A DNA stretch of 10,489 nt from Rickettsiales bacterium (GTDB taxonomy: Bacteria; Pseudomonadota; Alphaproteobacteria; Rickettsiales; UBA8987): contig JANQHP010000155.1 of the NCBI GenBank assembly GCA_028282625.1, positions 1 through 10,489 on the forward strand. The letters are read 5' to 3'. Shown here in pieces: positions 6,924 to 10,489 of the stretch (position 1 is the first letter of the stretch; the number at the start of each line of letters is the position of its first letter). The position numbers were made by a program, and so were the translations under genes. The notes beneath the pieces are model-generated. The model made no database searches. It was not told where the DNA came from and saw only the letters and a list, made by a program, of their open reading frames with translations.

Positions 6924-6952
6924 CATATAGCGTCTGGAAGAAGAAAAGACAA
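6924..6952 (-). promoter_or_regulatory. Candidate sigma70-type promoter for the SLC13-dctP-marR operon
   Basis: On the minus strand, TTGTCT (complement of 6947-6952) is followed after 17 bp by TATATG (complement of 6924-6929), a fair match to -35/-10 with ideal spacing. It lies about 75 bp before the transporter ATG. Two small dyads overlap or adjoin the -10: CGCTA-CATA-TAGCG (6919-6932) and CGTTG-AAA-CAACG (6906-6918), which could be an operator. Judged by eye only. Confidence 0.4.
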
Positions 6953-7021
6953 GGTGCAGCACTTTGAACCCCCTCCTCATGACAAGAGCAGGCGCAAACC
7001 TTTTGATCGCTAAAACTTTGT

Positions 7022-7438
7022 CTAATTAGGTCGGCTCACCTGCTCGGGGCTGTCGAGCGAAAAAACCGGGATTGCAATTTGAAACTGGTGGCCCTTTTCC
7101 ACACCTTCGGTAATTTCCATGGTGTAAAACCCCATCATCATCCCCGAGGGCGTGGCCAAATGCACCCCGCTGGCATATTCAAACTCCACATCCGGCGCCA
7201 GTACCGGCTGCTCGCCTACCACGCCCTCGCCTTCTACTTTCTGCACATGGCCATTGGCATCGGTAATATGCCAATAGCGGGAAACAAGCTGGACCGTTTT
7301 CGTCCCGCGATTTTGGATCTTAATATGATACACCCACACATAATGGGCGTTTTCAGGAAGCGACTCGTTGTCCAGAAAAATAGGACGTACCGTGACACTC
7401 ACAGAATCTGTGACCTGATGGTATTCGGTTAAATGCAT
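7022..7438 (-). CDS. apaG: ApaG domain protein
   Basis: Small single-domain beta-sandwich protein of 138 residues, close to the family's usual 125-130. It matches ApaG through its length: TDSVSVTVRPIFLDNES, then HYVWVYHIKIQNRGTKTVQL with SRYWHITDANG, VEGEGVVGEQPVLAPDVEFE (the conserved glycine-rich GxGVVGEQP element) and the C-terminal block ASGVHLATPSGMMMGFYTME. In enterobacteria ApaG is linked to cobalt/magnesium tolerance and to the apaH locus; its molecular role is not settled, and related domains occur in protein-interaction subunits. The ATG at 7438 is chosen because homology begins there and AAGG sits just upstream. The reading frame is open further, to 8095, but that part is antisense to the helicase gene. 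It is divergent from the helicase gene and 172 bp upstream of the SLC13 operon. Confidence 0.95.
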   Translation of the reverse strand: MHLTEYHQVTDSVSVTVRPIFLDNESLPENAHYVWVYHIKIQNRGTKTVQLVSRYWHITDANGHVQKVEGEGVVGEQPVLAPDVEFEYASGVHLATPSGMMMGFYTMEITEGVEKGHQFQIAIPVFSLDSPEQVSRPN

Positions 7439-7469
7439 AGACCTTATGGACACACCTACAATAATGATT

Positions 7470-7497
7470 ACTATAGTCAAAATGAGACGACACGCAA
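7470..7497 (-). promoter_or_regulatory. Candidate apaG promoter in the divergent apaG/uvrD gap
   Basis: On the minus strand, TTGCGT (complement of 7492-7497), a 16-bp spacer, then TATAGT (complement of 7470-7475). The -10 lies within the perfect 8-bp palindrome ACTATAGT (7470-7477), so a TATAGT can be read on both strands and might also serve the rightward helicase gene, although no good rightward -35 is seen. Inferred by eye. Confidence 0.35.
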
Positions 7498-7549
7498 GCC
7501 ATAGCCCGCTGTTTGTTGCCGCCACGTCACGCAAGGAACCAAGCTCCAG

Positions 7550-9802
7550 ATGATCGATGCGCTTTTCACCATGCCAGAGCAAACGGGCGATCCTTTGCAA
7601 AATGCTCCGTGGCTGAGCGCACTCAACCCCGCCCAACGTGAGGCGGTGGAATATGGGCAGGGCCCTTTGCTCGTACTCGCAGGAGCAGGCACCGGCAAAA
7701 CCCGCGTGCTCACATGCCGCATTGCCTCCTTGCTGCAACGGAAAATGGCGTGGCCAAGCCAAATTCTGGCCGTTACCTTTACCAACAAGGCCGCCGCCGA
7801 AATGCGCACACGGGTCAAGGAGATGGTCGGCGAAGAGGCCGAAAGCCTCTGGATGGGTACGTTTCACTCCATTGGCCTGCGTATCCTCCGCCGCCACGCA
7901 GAAAAAATCTCCATGCCCAAAGATTTTTCGGTGCTCGATGCCGATGACCAGATTCGCTTGCTCAAACAGATCATGGCTGAACAAAAGCTGGACCCCAAGC
8001 AGCATCCGGCTACCACCGCCGCGGTACTGATTCAACGCTGGAAGGACCAAGCGCTTTTGCCCGAAGACGTTAGCGAAGAAAGCGTCTACGCGCATCTATA
8101 CCCGCTCTACCAAGCACGCTTGCAGCAATTGGGCGCCATGGATTTTGGCGACCTGATTCTGCGCACCGTGCAACTTTTTACCCAGCATCCGGATCTACTC
8201 GAAGAATACCAGCGGCGCTTTGCCTATATCCTTGTGGATGAGTATCAGGATACCAACAGCGCCCAATACCAATGGCTTCGGTTGCTCGCGGCACCCGAGG
8301 CCGCGCATGCACCCGATATCTGCTGTGTGGGCGATGACGACCAATCCATTTACGGCTGGCGTGGGGCGGAAGTCGCCAATATTTTGCGCTTTGAGCAGGA
8401 CTTTATCCATCCCGATCGTCCGAAGCCGCACTTGATTCGGCTCGAAGAAAACTACCGCTCCACAAGCCACATCCTGCATACTGCCTCCGCGTTGATTGCG
8501 CATAATGCCTCCCGGCTTGGCAAAACGCTCCACACGCAAGGCGCAAGCGGCGAAAAAGTGGTGGTCGCAAGCCTCTGGGATGAAAAGCTGGAAGCCTCTT
8601 ACGTAGGAGAGATCATCAAAGAAGCCTGCGCCAAAGAGCATAAAACCTACGCACAGCACGCGGTGTTGGTCCGCGCCGGCCATCAAACCCGTGCCTTTGA
8701 GGAAGCCTTCTTGCGCATGGGCATGCCCTACCGCATCATTGGCGGCCTGCGCTTTTATGAACGCTTGGAAATACGCGATGCGCTGGCCTATATCCGCGTG
8801 GTGCACCGCCCCGAACACGACCTCGCGCTGGAGCGTATCATCAACACGCCCAAACGCGGCATTGGCCCCGGCACGCTTGCCAAATTGCGGGCCAGTGCCA
8901 ACGCGGAGTCCATCAGCCTGCATGAAGCCATCTTACGCCAGCTGCGTGCAAAATCCCTCTCTGCCAAACTTCAGAAAGAACTTGGCGACCTCATGCAGGC
9001 GCTGAGCACCGCCAGAGCAGAACTCGGCCAAACCCCACACCCTGCTATCGCAGAACAACTGCTTGAGCAGGTGGGCTACACCACCATGTGGAAACACGAA
9101 AAAACCCCGGATGCCGCCGGGCGGGTCGAAAACCTAAAAGAGCTCATCCACGCCATGGGGGAATATGAAACGCTTGAAGCCTTCCTGGAACATGTCAGCC
9201 TGGTCTCGGAAGGAGAGGCCGCCACAGCAGAAGATGCCGTGTCTATGCTGACCATGCATAGTGCAAAAGGGCTGGAATTTGATACTGTGTTTCTGCCTGG
9301 ATGGGAGGAGGGTATTTTCCCCTCCTCGCGCGCGCTGGATGAAAGCGGCAAGGCCGGGCTGGAAGAAGAACGTCGCCTGGCCTATGTCGGCATTACGCGG
9401 GCACGCAAACGTTTGGTCATCTCGTGCGCTGCCAACCGCTTCTTGTTTGGGCAAACCAACGCCAACCTACCCTCACGCTTTATCCAGGAAATGCCGGAAG
9501 AGGCCATCCAAAAGGTCAATCTTGGCACCCCGGCTTTTGGCGGCAGAGCCACCGGCAAACCACCTGCACACAATAGATATGGCACCGCAAGAGAGCCACG
9601 CGCTTCGTCCTACGCCCCCTCTAAAGCCACCAGCACGCCGCGTGCGGGCGAGGGCGGCTTTTACCTCGGGCAGTCCGTCTTTCATCCGCGCTTTGGCAAA
9701 GGCAGGGTGGAACAAATGCGCGGCAAGCTGGTGACCGTCCATTTTGCACGCGCCGGCAGAAAAACCCTCATGGCACAATATTTAAGCAAATCCGCCCGTT
9801 AA
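7550..9802 (+). CDS. uvrD: UvrD/PcrA/Rep-type ATP-dependent 3'-5' DNA helicase
   Basis: Superfamily 1A DNA helicase of 750 residues, used in nucleotide-excision and mismatch repair and in clearing proteins from DNA. All motifs are present: Q-motif LNPAQREAV (25-33), Walker A GAGTGKT (45-51), Ia TFTNKAAAEM (76-85), GTFHS (103-107), Walker B DEYQD (230-234), III GDDDQSIYGWRGA (261-273), IV LEENYRS (298-304), V TMHSAKGLEFDTVFLPGWEE (from 568), and VI AYVGITRARKRL (611-622). After a disordered Gly/Pro/Ser-rich stretch (about 658-700), the tail GQSVFHPRFGKGRVEQMRGK (from 707) is the Tudor-like domain that contacts RNA polymerase in UvrD/PcrA. The start at 7550 has AAGGA 12 nt upstream; ATG 7571 (MPEQTGD) is an alternative. 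The gene is intact. uvrD, pcrA and rep cannot be separated with certainty by eye, but the Tudor-like tail favours uvrD/pcrA. Confidence 0.96.
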   Translation: MIDALFTMPEQTGDPLQNAPWLSALNPAQREAVEYGQGPLLVLAGAGTGKTRVLTCRIASLLQRKMAWPSQILAVTFTNKAAAEMRTRVKEMVGEEAESLWMGTFHSIGLRILRRHAEKISMPKDFSVLDADDQIRLLKQIMAEQKLDPKQHPATTAAVLIQRWKDQALLPEDVSEESVYAHLYPLYQARLQQLGAMDFGDLILRTVQLFTQHPDLLEEYQRRFAYILVDEYQDTNSAQYQWLRLLAAPEAAHAPDICCVGDDDQSIYGWRGAEVANILRFEQDFIHPDRPKPHLIRLEENYRSTSHILHTASALIAHNASRLGKTLHTQGASGEKVVVASLWDEKLEASYVGEIIKEACAKEHKTYAQHAVLVRAGHQTRAFEEAFLRMGMPYRIIGGLRFYERLEIRDALAYIRVVHRPEHDLALERIINTPKRGIGPGTLAKLRASANAESISLHEAILRQLRAKSLSAKLQKELGDLMQALSTARAELGQTPHPAIAEQLLEQVGYTTMWKHEKTPDAAGRVENLKELIHAMGEYETLEAFLEHVSLVSEGEAATAEDAVSMLTMHSAKGLEFDTVFLPGWEEGIFPSSRALDESGKAGLEEERRLAYVGITRARKRLVISCAANRFLFGQTNANLPSRFIQEMPEEAIQKVNLGTPAFGGRATGKPPAHNRYGTAREPRASSYAPSKATSTPRAGEGGFYLGQSVFHPRFGKGRVEQMRGKLVTVHFARAGRKTLMAQYLSKSAR

Positions 9803-9814
9803 TGGATGTGAACC

Positions 9815-9844
9815 TTGCGGGTTTCGTACGGCTTGTGATAAAAT
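9815..9844 (+). promoter_or_regulatory. Candidate etfB promoter
   Basis: TTGCGG (9815-9820), 18-bp spacer, TAAAAT (9839-9844) in the 85-bp gap after the helicase stop. The -10 is 5 of 6 to consensus and the -35 is poor. The change from a DNA-repair gene to an electron-transfer gene makes a separate promoter likely. No clear terminator for the helicase gene is seen in the gap. Confidence 0.35.
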
Positions 9845-9887
9845 ACACCACAGGTTTCATATACCTTAGTTCAGAAAGAGGAATAAC

Positions 9888-10489
9888 ATGCGTATCTTAG
9901 TGCCTGTCAAACGAGTGGTGGATTACAACGTCAAAGTTCGCCCCAAAAGCGATGGCAGCGACGTCGAACTTGCCAACGTCAAAATGGCAATGAATCCCTT
10001 CGATGAAATCGCGGTGGAAGAGGCGGTCCGTTTGAAAGAGGCCGGCCAGGCAAGCGAAGTGGTGGCCGTCTCCATAGGCGTGGATAAAGCAGAAGACGTG
10101 CTGCGCACCGCGCTGGCCATGGGTGCAGATCGCGCGCTATTGGTCCAAAGCGACGCGGTGATTGAGCCACTTGCCGCCGCAAAAATCCTCCAAAAAATGG
10201 TGGAAAAAGAAGCACCGGAACTGGTGATCTTGGGCAAGCAGGCCATCGATGATGACGCCAACCAAACCGGTCAAATGCTCGCTGCATTGCTAGATTGGCC
10301 GCAAGCCACCTTTACCTCGGAGCTCAAGGTAGAGCCACCGGAAATCACCGCGGTCCGGGAAACCGATGGCGGGTTGACCACCCTCAAACTCTCCCTGCCG
10401 GCGGTCATCACCACCGATTTGCGCTTAAACGAACCGCGCTACGTGGCGCTGCCCAACATTATGAAAGCCAGAAGCAAGCCGCTTGAAAA
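9888..10489 (+). CDS. etfB: Electron transfer flavoprotein beta subunit, C-terminus cut by window edge
   Basis: Small subunit of the heterodimeric electron transfer flavoprotein, which takes electrons from acyl-CoA and other dehydrogenases and hands them to ETF-ubiquinone oxidoreductase. The first 200 residues of an expected ~250 are present. Start MRILVPVKRVVDYNVKVR is characteristic, with a clear AGAGGA Shine-Dalgarno 6 nt upstream. MNPFDEIAVEEAVRLKE (35-51), GKQAIDDDANQTGQ (116-129, AMP-binding region) and VRETDGGLTTLKLSLPAV (156-173, the EtfB signature) follow. The segment LRLNEPRYVALPNIMKA (178-194) is the recognition loop that docks partner dehydrogenases, and it is fully conserved in appearance, which supports the classical respiratory ETF rather than the bifurcating or nitrogen-fixation (FixA) type. 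etfA would be expected just beyond the edge. Confidence 0.97.
   Translation, partial: MRILVPVKRVVDYNVKVRPKSDGSDVELANVKMAMNPFDEIAVEEAVRLKEAGQASEVVAVSIGVDKAEDVLRTALAMGADRALLVQSDAVIEPLAAAKILQKMVEKEAPELVILGKQAIDDDANQTGQMLAALLDWPQATFTSELKVEPPEITAVRETDGGLTTLKLSLPAVITTDLRLNEPRYVALPNIMKARSKPLE

Noticed and set aside
6921..6962. Tiny 13-codon leader-like frame starting GTG after a strong AGGAGG
   Set aside because: It overlaps the predicted -35/-10 of the transport operon, begins with GTG, and has no run of regulatory codons; more likely a chance match.
7439..8095. Upstream extension of the apaG reading frame
   Set aside because: It runs antisense through the helicase gene; ApaG homology and a Shine-Dalgarno both point to ATG 7438.
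8195..8923. Long minus-strand open frame (242 codons)
   Set aside because: Lies wholly antisense to the helicase core motifs; composition is that of a shadow frame and no family motif is visible.
1..10489. CRISPR arrays, tRNA/rRNA genes, insertion sequences, toxin-antitoxin or defence genes
   Set aside because: I looked for direct-repeat arrays, cloverleaf-like segments, terminal inverted repeats and transposase or nuclease motifs and found none.

Overview
The window looks like a chromosomal segment of an alphaproteobacterium. The clues are protein-level resemblances judged by eye: a MarR regulator of the LdtR-like type, a TakP-like DctP solute-binding protein with an arginine-rich Tat-like leader, and an EtfB with typical proteobacterial motifs. 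Base composition is moderate to moderately high in GC, except for one more AT-rich gene at 4178-5014. I see no phage, transposon, CRISPR, tRNA or rRNA. Species-level placement is not possible from the sequence alone.

Layout. Everything from 1 to 7438 is read leftward (minus strand); everything from 7550 to the right edge is read rightward. The divergent point is the 111-bp gap between apaG and the UvrD-type helicase gene. From right to left, the minus-strand block is: apaG; a 610-residue SLC13/DASS-type transporter with two RCK_C domains; an unrecognised 278-residue soluble protein; a DctP-family TRAP solute-binding protein; a MarR-family regulator; a 253-bp gap; a TAXI-family TRAP solute-binding protein; and a fused DctQM TRAP permease cut by the left edge. 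The plus-strand block is the uvrD/pcrA-type helicase gene followed by etfB, cut by the right edge.

How the genes fit together. The SLC13 transporter, unknown protein, DctP protein and MarR regulator have junctions of 2 nt gap, 1 nt overlap and 1 nt gap. They are very probably one translationally coupled operon for uptake and sensing of small organic anions. The TAXI protein and fused permease form a second, complete TRAP-TAXI importer unit. A perfect 12-bp palindrome, TTGGTATACCAA, lies upstream of it and matches the operator type of FadR-subfamily GntR regulators. The DctP-type protein has no matching separate DctQ/DctM permease in view. apaG, uvrD and etfB look like ordinary housekeeping neighbours.

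The least explained part is the 278-residue gene. It is relatively AT-rich. It carries an in-frame A_AAA_AAG slippery heptamer whose -1 frame stops after one codon, and a 9-G homopolymer whose gain or loss of one G leads promptly to a stop. Because the next gene starts inside its stop codon, any such slippage could also affect translation of the DctP protein and the MarR regulator. This is a hypothesis, not a demonstrated system.
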